Shown: positions 1 through 7,830 of the stretch, piece by piece | How the letters are laid out: each line of letters begins with the position of its first letter | Numbering within the stretch: the stretch's first letter is position 1 | Assembly (NCBI GenBank): GCA_019419505.1 | Contig: DXZS01000016.1 | Coordinates: 1 to 60,855, forward strand | DNA length: 60,855 nt | Reading direction: 5' to 3' | Origin: Collinsella sp. | GTDB lineage: Bacteria > Actinomycetota > Coriobacteriia > Coriobacteriales > Coriobacteriaceae | The notes under the pieces: generated by a model | Told to the model about the DNA's origin: nothing | Database searches by the model: none | The model's input: the letters and a program-made list of their open reading frames with translations, nothing else | Program-made: the position numbers and the translations under genes

Positions 1-36
1 CCCACATTCATCCGCACATGTGCGGATGAATGTGGG
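1..36. repeat. perfect 36-bp palindrome at window edge
   Basis: The half-site cccacattcatccgcaca is followed at once by its exact reverse complement, with no loop. It lies at the extreme left end, directly before a truncated gene. It may be a contig-end fold-back artefact, the end of a mobile element or a terminator; the sequence alone cannot decide. Confidence 0.85.
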
Positions 37-50
37 AAGTGTTCGGATGA

Positions 51-439
51 AGTTGCCAATCAAGGTTCGACGATTCCGAGGCGGCGCATCCGATCGAGCC
101 ACAGGAATTTATTCCCGTTGAAAACATCCAGGGAAGGCTGCTGCTGATCGGCGCGGAGGACGATGCGCTGTGGGACACCGCAAAGTATATCCGCCGTATG
201 GAAAAGCGCCTTGCAGAAAAGCCGCATGAATGCGGGATCGAAACAATGGTTTATGCTCACGGCACCCACTTCGTTTTCCCTGAGGGAATGCTGAAAATCA
301 TGCTGCCGGTTGGCTCCGGCCTGTTTGTAAAGCTGGCGTTTCAGGCGGCAAAAAATATTCCAAGGAGTGCGGCCAGACCCGGAAAGACATTGAGAAGCGG
401 ATGAACCGGACTCTGGCAGAATGGAAAGGAGCGAAGTGA
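51..439 (+). pseudogene. acyl-CoA thioesterase / BAAT C-terminal domain fragment, frameshifted
   Basis: The reading frame after the TGA at 48-50 encodes the C-terminal end of an alpha/beta-hydrolase of the acyl-CoA thioester hydrolase / bile acid-CoA:amino acid N-acyltransferase family. GAEDDALWDT carries the expected catalytic Asp and YAHGTHFVFP the catalytic His. The nucleophile half is missing at the window edge. Around 349-354 a run of six A breaks the frame: one more A would restore a family-like tail (KECGQTRKDIEKRMNR...) ending at the TGA 437-439, one base before the next ATG. It is therefore both truncated and frameshifted, or carries a homopolymer sequencing error. The intact enzyme would transfer or hydrolyse CoA thioesters. 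Confidence 0.7.
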
Positions 440-440
440 G

Positions 441-1076
441 ATGCGTTGGATGGGAATGCCCATGGCCATGTGGGCAGTCTTTGCGAAGTCCTTTCAAGCG
501 CAGCTGACGGCGGTGCTGGGCTACGACCCGGACATCGCACGTAAGATCACGGAAAAGGCCAAGCCGAAGTACCGTGAGATCATCGCAAAGCTGCCCGAAT
601 TTGAAAAAGGTGATCGGTTCAGCATGAACATCATTGGCTGCGCCATGCTGGGGGCGTTTGTCCTCTCCATGCCGCGCCGTCCCGATGTGGAAAGCCTTAC
701 CGACTACTATGAGAAAGCTCAGATGACGCTGCTGATGAAATGGTTCTGCCGCCAAAGTGGCAAGTCAAAGTTCACGTCCAAGGATATTGCCGGAATGAAG
801 GCCACTGCCACTCTGAAAGCCGCTGACCGCAACCCGTATTCGTGGAATATGGACTTCATCGAGTACCCGGACGGCAGCGGCTATGAGGGGCGCTTTACAA
901 AGTGCGGCATCTGCACACTGATGAAAGAGCTGGGACTTTATGACCTGACACCCGCCATGTGCCATTTGGACTACACCATGAGCGAAGCGGGCGGCGTGAC
1001 GGATTTTGTGCGCGAGTATACCCTGGCCTCCGGCGGGCCATACTGCGACTGCGGGTACAAAAAGAAGCGGATATGA
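441..1076 (+). CDS. L-2-amino-thiazoline-4-carboxylate hydrolase family protein
   Basis: This 211-residue protein resembles the ATC hydrolase family (PF14196), named for the enzyme opening the thiazoline ring during cysteine formation from ATC. Most members have no proven substrate. The C-terminal third is Cys-rich with spaced residues (KCGICTLMKELG, MCHLDYTMSEAGG, GGPYCDCGYKKK), as in this family. The ATG lies two bases after the thioesterase stop, with AAAGGAG upstream. The gene overlaps the following ZIP gene by ATGA, so the two are translationally coupled. Codon use and family affinity look like Firmicutes rather than the rest of the window. The substrate is unknown. Confidence 0.7.
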   Translation: MRWMGMPMAMWAVFAKSFQAQLTAVLGYDPDIARKITEKAKPKYREIIAKLPEFEKGDRFSMNIIGCAMLGAFVLSMPRRPDVESLTDYYEKAQMTLLMKWFCRQSGKSKFTSKDIAGMKATATLKAADRNPYSWNMDFIEYPDGSGYEGRFTKCGICTLMKELGLYDLTPAMCHLDYTMSEAGGVTDFVREYTLASGGPYCDCGYKKKRI

Positions 1077-1873
1077 GAAAGGCGACCAACTTCATGAGCC
1101 AAACCGTTTACGGCATCCTGATCCCCTTTCTCGGTACAGCGCTGGGCGCGGCCTGCGTATTCTTTATGCGCAAACAGCTCAGCGACGTCCTGCAGCGCAT
1201 TTTGACCGGTTTTGCCGCCGGCGTAATGGTGGCAGCCTCTGTGTGGAGTCTGCTGATTCCTGCGATGGAACAGGCTGCATGGATGGGAAAGCTCTCGTTT
1301 GTTCCGGCGTTTGTCGGATTTTGGATCGGCATTCTGTTCCTGCTGGGACTGGATCACCTGATTCCCCACCTCCATGCTAAAAGCAACCAGGCAGAGGGGC
1401 CGAAAAGTCAGCTCAAAAAAACGACCATGATGGTGTTGGCTGTGACGCTTCACAACATCCCGGAGGGAATGGCCGTAGGGGTCGTCTACGCGGGGGCCCT
1501 CTCTGGCAGCGCGCAAATCACGGCAACTGGCGCTCTGGCGCTGTCAATTGGCATTGCCATTCAAAACTTTCCGGAGGGGGCCATCATCTCCATGCCGCTC
1601 CGGGCAGAGGGCGAGAGCAAGAGACGGGCGTTTGTTGGCGGTGTGCTTTCCGGCGTCGTAGAGCCAATCGGGGCTGTGCTGACCATTCTTGGCGCAGGGC
1701 TAATCGTCCCGGCCCTCCCGTATTTGCTGAGCTTTGCCGCAGGTGCAATGCTTTATGTGGTAGTGGAGGAGCTGATTCCGGAAATGTCTCAAGGCAAGCA
1801 TTCCAACCTTGGCACGCTTGCCTTTGCTATGGGCTTCGGCATCATGATGGCGCTGGACGTGGCACTGGGATAA
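1073..1873 (+). CDS. ZIP family divalent metal transporter
   Basis: The product is a 266-residue multi-pass membrane protein with about eight hydrophobic segments. It carries the two ZIP signatures, HNIPEGMAVGVVYAG near residue 128 and IQNFPEGAIISMPL near 163, whose His and Glu residues form the metal site. It is closest to the GufA-like bacterial ZIP group that imports Zn or related divalent metals. I chose the ATG at 1073 because it overlaps the previous stop (ATGA); the open frame extends upstream to 959 but would overlap the ATC hydrolase gene heavily. After the TAA the same frame continues for about 22 codons to another TAA (1943-1945), possibly debris of a lost gene. Confidence 0.85.
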   Translation: MRKATNFMSQTVYGILIPFLGTALGAACVFFMRKQLSDVLQRILTGFAAGVMVAASVWSLLIPAMEQAAWMGKLSFVPAFVGFWIGILFLLGLDHLIPHLHAKSNQAEGPKSQLKKTTMMVLAVTLHNIPEGMAVGVVYAGALSGSAQITATGALALSIGIAIQNFPEGAIISMPLRAEGESKRRAFVGGVLSGVVEPIGAVLTILGAGLIVPALPYLLSFAAGAMLYVVVEELIPEMSQGKHSNLGTLAFAMGFGIMMALDVALG

Positions 1874-2063
1874 ACCGAGCGCCTAACCGTCACCGCTGCA
1901 ATCGCCGACGGAATGCCCACCATGGACTATGCGAATACCAAATAACCAATTAGGAAGAATATCTATAGCATCTTCCCGACCGGACGGATAGGCACATCCG
2001 GCACGGCATCAATCGCACGGATCGCATCCCGACACAGGACGCGATCCGCGCCGGAACAGAAGA
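1874..2063. other. intergenic, possible coding debris
   Basis: In the frame of the ZIP gene, bases 1874-1945 read TERLTVTAAIADGM and on to a stop, which resembles a lost gene's tail but is too short to identify. A 7-bp inverted repeat (ggatcgc / gcgatcc) lies near 2017-2045. Nothing else recognisable. Confidence 0.35.
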
Positions 2064-2522
2064 TCAGTTCTCCAGCGGCTGCATGATCTCCAATATGATT
2101 CCATCTGGGTCCCGGAGGTAGAAGGCCCTGCTCCGGCCAAAGCCCTCCTGCCTAAAATCAAATTCCTGGGGAGAGGAAAAGCACTCCACACCCTGCTCCA
2201 CCAGTTTTTGATAGGCCCTGTCGGCATCCTCCGTATAGAAGCAAAGCTCCGAAATGGAGGTGGTGAAGAGGTCCATGGGGATGCGCTGGACATCATCATT
2301 CACGAACTGGATGAGCTCCACCGGCGGCATATGCAGCTGATCCGAGCCGTTCAGATAAGCAACCCGGGCCTTGCAGTTTTCCCGCCTGAATATCGCCTCC
2401 GTCTCCTTTCCCTCCATCAGGATCTCCCCCTGATACCGAAGGCCCAGCACATCCCGATAAAACGTCACGGAACGGTCCAGGTCGCTGACGGTCAATCCGA
2501 CATGATAGATTTGCCCAATCAT
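2064..2522 (-). CDS. VOC (glyoxalase/bleomycin-resistance fold) family protein
   Basis: The 152-residue product has the paired beta-alpha-beta-beta-beta modules of the vicinal oxygen chelate superfamily. The first starts with HVGLTVSDLDRSVTFYRDVL (residues 6-25) and the second ends in FYLRDPDGIILEIMQ. Metal-ligand positions (His near residue 6, Glu near the C-terminal IILEI) are present, fitting a lyase, dioxygenase or thiol-transferase relative. The substrate cannot be told. The start at 2522 has a strong GAGGAGG ribosome site; an upstream in-frame ATG at 2561 would add 13 non-conserved residues. It is the last gene of the Firmicutes-like block and points left. Confidence 0.8.
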   Translation of the reverse strand: MIGQIYHVGLTVSDLDRSVTFYRDVLGLRYQGEILMEGKETEAIFRRENCKARVAYLNGSDQLHMPPVELIQFVNDDVQRIPMDLFTTSISELCFYTEDADRAYQKLVEQGVECFSSPQEFDFRQEGFGRSRAFYLRDPDGIILEIMQPLEN

Positions 2523-2678
2523 AGGCTCCTCCTCGTTAGTTGTTTTATGTTGACTCAACAAAGGCGTGAATCAGGAAGACAGGCCCGGCTGATATCATCG
2601 CATTTACCCACCACGGTCGCTAGCGGTTTTGTTATCACTCTCGTACAAAGCTAAACTCAGGGCTTTGAGTTTTAGCCT

Positions 2679-2843
2679 CTATCTCAAAGGGCACGGCAAC
2701 TTCCGAGCAACAGAGGACGAGAACGCCTTCATGAGCTCGGACTTGCCGGAGCGGCGTATCCCCGTGATCACCTTGATGTCCCGGGTGCCCTCGAGCGCCC
2801 AGAGCCATTTCATGTACGCGTCGCGGTCTACCCATGCCATCAT
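2679..2843 (-). pseudogene. truncated AAA ATPase (DUF4143 type), N-terminal fragment
   Basis: Starting at an ATG (2843) with AAGGAG upstream, 54 codons encode the N-terminus of an AAA_14/DUF4143-type ATPase: a short helical lead, then DIKVITGIRRSGKSELMKAF with an intact Walker A (GIRRSGKS). Full proteins of this kind have about 400 residues, so almost everything after the P-loop is lost. The break lies next to the Firmicutes-like block, so insertion or recombination of that block probably destroyed this gene. A 19-bp inverted repeat lies directly upstream. Confidence 0.7.
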
Positions 2844-2848
2844 CCGCT

Positions 2849-2899
2849 CCTTCTCGGTTTCGAAACTCGAATAGTTTTATAGTTTCGAAACTGAGAAGG
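2849..2899. promoter_or_regulatory. 19-bp inverted repeat upstream of ATPase fragment
   Basis: The arms ccttctcggtttcgaaact (2849-2867) and agtttcgaaactgagaagg (2881-2899) match with one mismatch around a 13-bp AT-rich spacer. Each arm also contains the palindrome gtttcgaaac. Its place immediately before the ATPase start suggests an operator or promoter-proximal hairpin that survived loss of the gene. Confidence 0.6.
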
Positions 2900-3008
2900 C
2901 GATGCGCCATCGGTTCGGGCAAATGCGTGCCGAAAGACTGGACAACCTGTGCAATTGTCGCCGGCCCGCAATTGCGAGCACTCGGAGCGCGCGGCATCGT
3001 TCGTTTCG

Positions 3009-3513
3009 CTAAATCGGCTTGACGGGATGGCGGCTCACGGTCTTGAGCTTCTCCGGCGCGCACTTGCGCGGGTCGGAGAGGTAAATCTCGTGATGGAGGC
3101 GGGATTCGGAGAAGTCGGGGGCATAGCTCTGTTCCGCTGCAAATGTTCGCATGGCCTCTATGGTCGCCGGCTCGCCGTCGTAAGGCCCGGTATGCATGCA
3201 TTGAACGCAAAGGCCCTCGTCGACCCTTAGCAGCTCGACCGCCGAGAAGTCTAGCTTCTTTTTTGGCGGCGGCTTCCGAAACGGCCCAGTCGAAGTCCTC
3301 GCGAGTGACGAAATCGGGCAGACGGATGCACGAGATGAAGTTGAAGCCGTCCTTCCGCGCGCAATCGATCCCGCCATCGGTGTGGTCTTGCCACCAGAAG
3401 CCCTCGAGCGGCGGAACAACGAAGTCGAAATAGCCCTCGATTTCCCTCGGGCACGGGCGCGCCGCCGCACCCCATGGCCTGTTTCTCGGATATTTGGGGT
3501 GCGCGGCGTTCAA
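3009..3513 (-). pseudogene. GyrI-like small-molecule-binding protein, truncated and frameshifted
   Basis: Two adjacent minus-strand frames together read as the C-terminal two thirds of a GyrI-like (SOUL/AraC effector-binding fold) protein. One frame gives EGYFDFVVPPLEGFWWQ to LPDFVTREDFDWAVSEAAAKK; the other gives KLDFSAVELLRVDEGLCVQC to HHEIYLSDPRKCAPEKLKTV. They join at an A6 run (plus-strand T run 3259-3264); one A fewer would restore the frame. The usual N-terminal part before EGYFDF is absent. Intact homologues are stand-alone ligand-binding or cyclopropane-hydrolase-type proteins. As read here it is not functional unless the A run is a sequencing error. Confidence 0.7.
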
Positions 3514-3558
3514 AAATGCGGAGCGGTTCCACTTGGCTCGGGATTGAGCTGAGGCGCC

Positions 3559-4008
3559 CTATTTCTTGCCTTCCAGCAGGCCCACGATGCGATCGATGTC
3601 GACGGCGAAGCGGGGCCTTCCCTCGCGCTCGTAGCGGTCTAGGTACACCTGGCACTCGGAGACAATGCGCTTGGTGTTGCCGTCGATGATGCGCTGGAGT
3701 GTCTCGTAGTAGGCCGAGCCCTCGGTCCTGAAGCGGCGCTGGTAGGCCTTAGTTATGGGGAACATCTTGATGTAGTGGATGCCGTGGCGGCAGCCGGGGC
3801 GCGTCGTGGGGCGGGGTGGCAGCGCAAAGTACTGGTCTTTGGGCACGTTGGAGGCGATATTGGAACGCAGCGGCACGGCGAAGTCCCTGCGCTTCCCGCG
3901 GAAACGCAGCCTCACCACCACGATGCAGGGGCGATTGTGCTTAAGCATGAGCTCGCGGTCGCCCTCGACAAGGTCGAAGAAATCCTGGGAGATGGATACG
4001 ATCTTCAT
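3559..4008 (-). CDS. ToxN/AbiQ-like endoribonuclease toxin candidate
   Basis: This 149-residue basic protein has the segment order expected of type III toxins (ToxN/AbiQ/CptN). A beta-strand pair (VVVRLRFRGKRRDFAVPLRS, residues 31-50) is followed by a short loop and the hydrophobic HGIHYIKMFPI (about 77-87), then a long C-terminal helix bundle ending in RFAVDIDRIVGLLEG. FAVPLRSN and HYIKMFPI occupy the positions of the VPL and NFNNMIPI motifs of AbiQ. Type III toxins cleave mRNA and are neutralised by a repeated RNA encoded upstream. The leader (4009-4165) holds strong hairpins but no obvious tandem repeat, so the antitoxin is unproven. A related uncharacterised phage-type family is the main alternative. 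Confidence 0.5.
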   Translation of the reverse strand: MKIVSISQDFFDLVEGDRELMLKHNRPCIVVVRLRFRGKRRDFAVPLRSNIASNVPKDQYFALPPRPTTRPGCRHGIHYIKMFPITKAYQRRFRTEGSAYYETLQRIIDGNTKRIVSECQVYLDRYEREGRPRFAVDIDRIVGLLEGKK

Positions 4009-4165
4009 CGGTTACGCCCCCTTCATACGAAGCGGGGCCCGCATCGCTGCAGGCCCCTACAGGTGGGCGATATTCTACGCCTTGCGGCACCCCGTCGCCC
4101 ACGGAGGTTAAACGTACACGTAAGCCGTACTCTGAAAGCCGCGGCTTCCGGCAAGTAATTTATAC
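4009..4165 (-). ncRNA. structured leader of the ToxN-like gene, candidate RNA antitoxin
   Basis: On the minus strand a TGGTATAAA extended -10 box (TATAAA at 4159-4164) precedes three foldable elements: the palindrome aagccgcggctt (4136-4147), an 8-bp stem GTGGGCGA/TCGCCCAC (4063-4102) enclosing a GCC-GCAA-GGC hairpin, and a GC-rich hairpin with a GCGA loop (4034-4057) just before the ribosome site. Type III antitoxin RNAs lie in this place, followed by a hairpin terminator. The typical 35-45 nt tandem repeats are not visible, so this is inference from position and structure. Confidence 0.35.
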
Positions 4166-4278
4166 CACGAAAGGTCGCTTTCAATGCGCATAGCTCGCAA
4201 AATAACACTCGCTGGGCCGCCACCCCTGGCAGTAACCCTCCAATCTTCATTGGAGCCAGCAGGTCAATTCATATAGTC

Positions 4279-4320
4279 ATGGGGGTTTATCCTAAAGGGA
4301 ATCAAATTTATACCCCCCAT
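4279..4320 (-). terminator. guaA: possible terminator after guaA
   Basis: An imperfect inverted repeat with G5-6/C5-6 arms (atggggg ... cccccat) follows the guaA stop on the minus strand. The U tract is poor, so the assignment is weak. Confidence 0.35.
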
Positions 4321-4334
4321 AACTAAAGAATTTC

Positions 4335-5933
4335 CTATTCCCACTCAATCGTCGCGGGCGGCTTGGACGTGATGTCGTAGCACACGCGGTTGGCGCCGGG
4401 GACCTCGGCCACGATGCGGCCGGAGATGCGGGCCAGGACGTCGTAGGGTAGCTTGGCCCAGTCGGCGGTCATGGCATCGCTGGACTCGACGGCGCGCAGG
4501 ATAATCGGGCGCTGATAAGTGCGCTCGTCGCCCATAACGCCAACGGACTTAATGTCGGGCAGGACCGCAAAGTACTGCCAGCAGCTGTGCTCGGAGTTGC
4601 GCTCGCCGGTCTGCTCAAACAGGCGCTGGTTGTAGGCGTCGAGCTCCTCGCGCACGATAGCGTCGGCGTTCTTGAGAATCTCGAGCTTCTCCTTATCGAC
4701 CGCACCGATGATGCGGATGGCCAGACCCGGGCCCGGGAAAGGCTGGCGGAACACGATATGACCCGGCAGGCCAAGCGCCAGACCAAGTGCGCGGACCTCG
4801 TCCTTAAAGAAGTGGTCGAGCGGCTCGATGAGATCGAAGTGCACGCCCTCGGGGAACGGGATCAGGTTGTGGTGGCTCTTGATGGTGGCCGTCTTGCCGC
4901 CCGTCTTGCGCGCGCCGGACTCGATGATGTCGGGGTAAATGGTGCCCTGAGCCAGGTACTTGACCGGCTTGCCGTCGCACTCGAGCTGCTGCGCCACGGC
5001 AAAGAACTCTTTCCAGAACTGGGTACCGATGATGCGGCGCTTCTCCTCGGGCTCGGTAACGCCGGCCAGAAGTTCGGCATAGCGGTCCTCGGCGTGGACG
5101 TGGATAAAGTCGACATCGAACTGCTTGGTGAAGACCTCCTCCACCTGCTCGGGCTCGCCCTTGCGCAGCAGGCCGTGGTTGATGAACACGCAGGTCATCT
5201 GCTTGCCCACGGCGCGGGCACCCAGGGCAGCCACGACGGAGGAATCGACGCCGCCGGACAGGGCCAGAATCACGCGGTCGTCGCCGACCTTCTCGCGGAA
5301 CTCGGACGTCATGGTCTCGACCAGGTTGTCCATGCTCCAGTTGGGCTCCAGGCCGCAGATCTCAAACAGGAAGTTACTCAGCAGCTGTTGGCCATACTCG
5401 GAGTGCTTGACCTCGGGGTGGAACTGCGTGGTGAAAATCTTGCGCTCGACGCACTCCATGGCGGCAACCGGGCACACGTCGGTGCTGGCGGTAACGGTAA
5501 AGCCCTCGGGCACCTCGGACACGGCGTCGCGGTGGCTCATCCACACGGTCTGCTCCATGGGCGTAGAGTTAAAGAGCTTGGCGCCGGCAGTGCGCGTAAT
5601 AGTGGCGCGGCCGTACTCGCCCACCTCGGAGTGACCGACCTTGCCGCCGAGCGTCACGGCCGTGATCTGATGGCCGTAGCAGAAGCCCAGGACGGGAAGG
5701 CCCAGGTCAAAGATGGCGGGGTCGATGGACGGAGCGTCCTCGGCATACACGGAAGCCGGGCCGCCGGAAAGGATGAGCGCAGAGGCGTTCATCTCGCGAA
5801 TCTCGTCGGCCGAGATGTCGCAGGGAACGATCTCGGAATACACGTTGAGGTCGCGGACGCGACGGGCAATGAGCTGACCGTACTGCGCACCAAAGTCGAG
5901 TACGAGGACCTTTGCGGAAGCCTTTTGATCCAT
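4335..5933 (-). CDS. guaA: GMP synthase (glutamine-hydrolysing)
   Basis: GuaA converts XMP, ATP and glutamine to GMP, the last step of guanine nucleotide synthesis, in the cytoplasm. The 532-residue protein has the class I glutamine amidotransferase domain (about 8-195; nucleophile in VLGFCYGHQ, His and Glu in FHPEVKH). Next come the ATP-pyrophosphatase domain with the PP-loop ALSGGVDSSV (about 225) and the C-terminal dimerisation domain ending in PPATIEWE, as expected for this enzyme. The ATG at 5933 follows GAGGGGG; the frame is open to 6098, but the extra residues are not conserved. It is divergently transcribed from the asparaginase gene. Confidence 0.97.
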   Translation of the reverse strand: MDQKASAKVLVLDFGAQYGQLIARRVRDLNVYSEIVPCDISADEIREMNASALILSGGPASVYAEDAPSIDPAIFDLGLPVLGFCYGHQITAVTLGGKVGHSEVGEYGRATITRTAGAKLFNSTPMEQTVWMSHRDAVSEVPEGFTVTASTDVCPVAAMECVERKIFTTQFHPEVKHSEYGQQLLSNFLFEICGLEPNWSMDNLVETMTSEFREKVGDDRVILALSGGVDSSVVAALGARAVGKQMTCVFINHGLLRKGEPEQVEEVFTKQFDVDFIHVHAEDRYAELLAGVTEPEEKRRIIGTQFWKEFFAVAQQLECDGKPVKYLAQGTIYPDIIESGARKTGGKTATIKSHHNLIPFPEGVHFDLIEPLDHFFKDEVRALGLALGLPGHIVFRQPFPGPGLAIRIIGAVDKEKLEILKNADAIVREELDAYNQRLFEQTGERNSEHSCWQYFAVLPDIKSVGVMGDERTYQRPIILRAVESSDAMTADWAKLPYDVLARISGRIVAEVPGANRVCYDITSKPPATIEWE

Positions 5934-6121
5934 GGTTTCCCCCTCTTGTTGGCGGGGAGCCGGTGCCCACCCGCGCGAATAAACGAAAACAGCTTTCATA
6001 GTGTACACGTTATATGGGGTTTCTCGTCCCTCGCAGCCATCAGCGCACGGCAAACGCACGACCTGGGCCCTATTTGACGGCGATTGAAGTGTTACCAAAC
6101 GTTACAGATGATGTAATACGT

Positions 6122-6150
6122 TTGAACATTGGACGCCCTGTGCCACAATA
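6122..6150 (+). promoter_or_regulatory. sigma-70-type promoter of asparaginase gene
   Basis: TTGAAC (6122-6127) and ACAATA (6145-6150) are separated by exactly 17 bp. This puts transcription start near 6157, about 45 nt before the ATG at 6201. Confidence 0.55.
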
Positions 6151-6200
6151 CTGCCGAACGACTCCGCCTCTACGGCGGCAAATACGATAGGAATACCAGC

Positions 6201-7214
6201 ATGAAGCGCATCCTTCTCATCGCCACGGGCGGCACCATCGCATCGACCGAGGACGGCAATGGCCTCTCCCCCGCCCTGACCGGTGAGGAGCTCGCCCAGA
6301 GCGTCCCCGAGATCTCGGGCCTCTGCGAGCTCGACGTCGTGCAGCCCATGAACATCGACAGCACCAATATGCGCCCCAGTGACTGGATGCGTATCCGCGA
6401 CGTCATCGTCGAGGGTTATGCCAACCACGACGGCTTCGTGATTCTGCACGGTACCGACACCATGAGCTACACCGCGGCAGCGCTTTCCTACCTGATTCAG
6501 GACAGCCCCAAGCCCATCGTGCTCACCGGCTCGCAAAAGCCCATGGGCAACCCTTTTACTGATGCCAAACTCAACCTGTACCAGAGCCTGCTCTATGCGC
6601 TCGACGAGCACTCGCACGATGTGTCGATTGTGTTTGGTGGCGTCGCCATTGCCGGCACGCGCGCCCGCAAGCAGCGCACCATGAGCTTTAACGCGTTCAT
6701 TAGCGTCAACTATCCGCCCATTGCCTACATCCGCAACGACCGCATCGTGCGCAACGGGCTTCACGGCACGCATCAGGGCGAAAACCCGGTGCGTTTCTAC
6801 GACAGCATCGACCCGCGCGTATTTGTACTCAAGCTTACGCCCGGCGTGAACCCGGGTATCCTGTACGCCCTAGCCGATAGCTACGACGCCGTGATTCTGG
6901 AGACCTTTGGCATTGGCGGTATCCCCGAGTTTGGTGAGTCGGGCGAGTCGTTCCAAGAGGCAATTTTCCGCTGGGTCGATTCGGGCCGCACCGTCGTTAT
7001 GACCACGCAGGTTCCCGAAGAGGGCCTCGATCTGGGCGTTTATGAGGTCGGCCGTGCTTACGTCGATCATCCGGGCATTCTGCGCGGCGACGACATGACC
7101 ACCGAAACGCTCGTGGCCAAAACCATGTGGGCACTCGGCCAGTCACGCGATGCCGCCGAGATCCAGCGCCTGTTCTACAGCCAAGTCAACCACGACCGCA
7201 TCCCGATGGCGTAA
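6201..7214 (+). CDS. ansA: type I (cytoplasmic) L-asparaginase
   Basis: The enzyme hydrolyses L-asparagine to aspartate and ammonia. Two catalytic threonine motifs are intact: ATGGTIAST near the N-terminus and LHGTDTMSYTAAAL near residue 84, followed by LTGSQKPMG. The length (337 residues) and absence of a signal peptide fit the cytoplasmic AnsA-like type I group rather than periplasmic type II. The frame is open to 6129, but the ATG at 6201 matches the family N-terminus (MKRILLIATGGT). It is a single gene with its own promoter, divergent from guaA. Confidence 0.92.
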   Translation: MKRILLIATGGTIASTEDGNGLSPALTGEELAQSVPEISGLCELDVVQPMNIDSTNMRPSDWMRIRDVIVEGYANHDGFVILHGTDTMSYTAAALSYLIQDSPKPIVLTGSQKPMGNPFTDAKLNLYQSLLYALDEHSHDVSIVFGGVAIAGTRARKQRTMSFNAFISVNYPPIAYIRNDRIVRNGLHGTHQGENPVRFYDSIDPRVFVLKLTPGVNPGILYALADSYDAVILETFGIGGIPEFGESGESFQEAIFRWVDSGRTVVMTTQVPEEGLDLGVYEVGRAYVDHPGILRGDDMTTETLVAKTMWALGQSRDAAEIQRLFYSQVNHDRIPMA

Positions 7215-7535
7215 TCCCTAAGGCAGCTCCACTTATCGCAGCCTTAAACGACAGGTGGTCCCCCTCGGGCCGTGCAAAAATCGGAGTATTCTGCAGTTTC
7301 TCCTCCGGAGGCATAGAATCGGCCGATTATTAGACGAACTTTTAGGACGAAGGGGCCGTCTAGTAAATATTTATTCCTCATTTTTATTTAGAGTGTGGAT
7401 TATCTACTGTCAAAAAGGCAAAGCCAGCCGCTCGAGCTACCATCTACGGCCGAACTGGTGCTGAATACTCGCGATTTTGCACATCGCAACCAGGGGGACC
7501 CGCCCAAAGAGCGTCAAATACAGCGGGGGAACGCC
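7215..7535. other. intergenic region, no gene seen
   Basis: The 321 bp between convergent ansA and the XRE gene hold the 10-bp palindrome CCTCCGGAGG near 7303 and an AT-rich patch around 7360-7390, but no ORF with a ribosome site. No clear terminator could be assigned. Confidence 0.5.
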
Positions 7536-7754
7536 CTATTCGATACCCTCGAGAAGCTCTGACACCGTCATGCCAAGGGCGGGCGCGATCTTAAATAGAA
7601 CCTTGAGCGTGAAATTTGCCGTCCCATCTTCGATTCGGTCGAGGTAGGGTCGGCTGATTCCTGTCGCCACACAAAAATCAACCTTGGAGATACCAAGGTC
7701 CCTGCGTGTCTCTTCGACCCGCCTGCCAAGAATCTGTTTAGCACGTTCGTCCAT
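7536..7754 (-). CDS. XRE/Cro family small transcriptional regulator
   Basis: The 72-residue protein is almost entirely one Cro/C1-type helix-turn-helix. It begins with RRVEETRRDLGISKVDFCVA, the recognition region is TGISRPYLDRIEDGTANFTL, and it ends in LGMTVSELLEGIE. Such single-domain proteins bind palindromic operators as dimers, and a perfect 24-bp palindrome lies 30 bp upstream of its start. The gene diverges from an unknown 129-residue gene, so it probably represses itself and that neighbour. No ligand-binding domain is present. Confidence 0.85.
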   Translation of the reverse strand: MDERAKQILGRRVEETRRDLGISKVDFCVATGISRPYLDRIEDGTANFTLKVLFKIAPALGMTVSELLEGIE

Positions 7755-7783
7755 GCAGACGAGTTTGAAATGGAGCCGAACAT

Positions 7784-7807
7784 AAACGTAAACTATAGTT
7801 TACGTTT
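7784..7807. promoter_or_regulatory. perfect 24-bp palindromic operator with opposed -10 boxes
   Basis: The half-site AAACGTAAACTA is followed by its exact reverse complement. The centre ACTATAGT reads as a TATAGT -10 box on both strands, so one symmetrical site probably covers both divergent promoters. The XRE protein encoded at 7536-7754 is the obvious candidate ligand. Confidence 0.75.
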
Positions 7808-7830
7808 TGCCGAATACACAGGAGTTTTCT

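Noticed and set aside
4009..4334. Tandem-repeat RNA antitoxin array
   Set aside because: I looked for repeated 35-45 nt units and found none; only single hairpins are present, so no array is annotated.
4587..6077. 496-codon open frame on the plus strand
   Set aside because: It is antisense to guaA, made of codon-bias shadow residues (His/Leu/Gly/Val rich) with no ribosome site or family motif.
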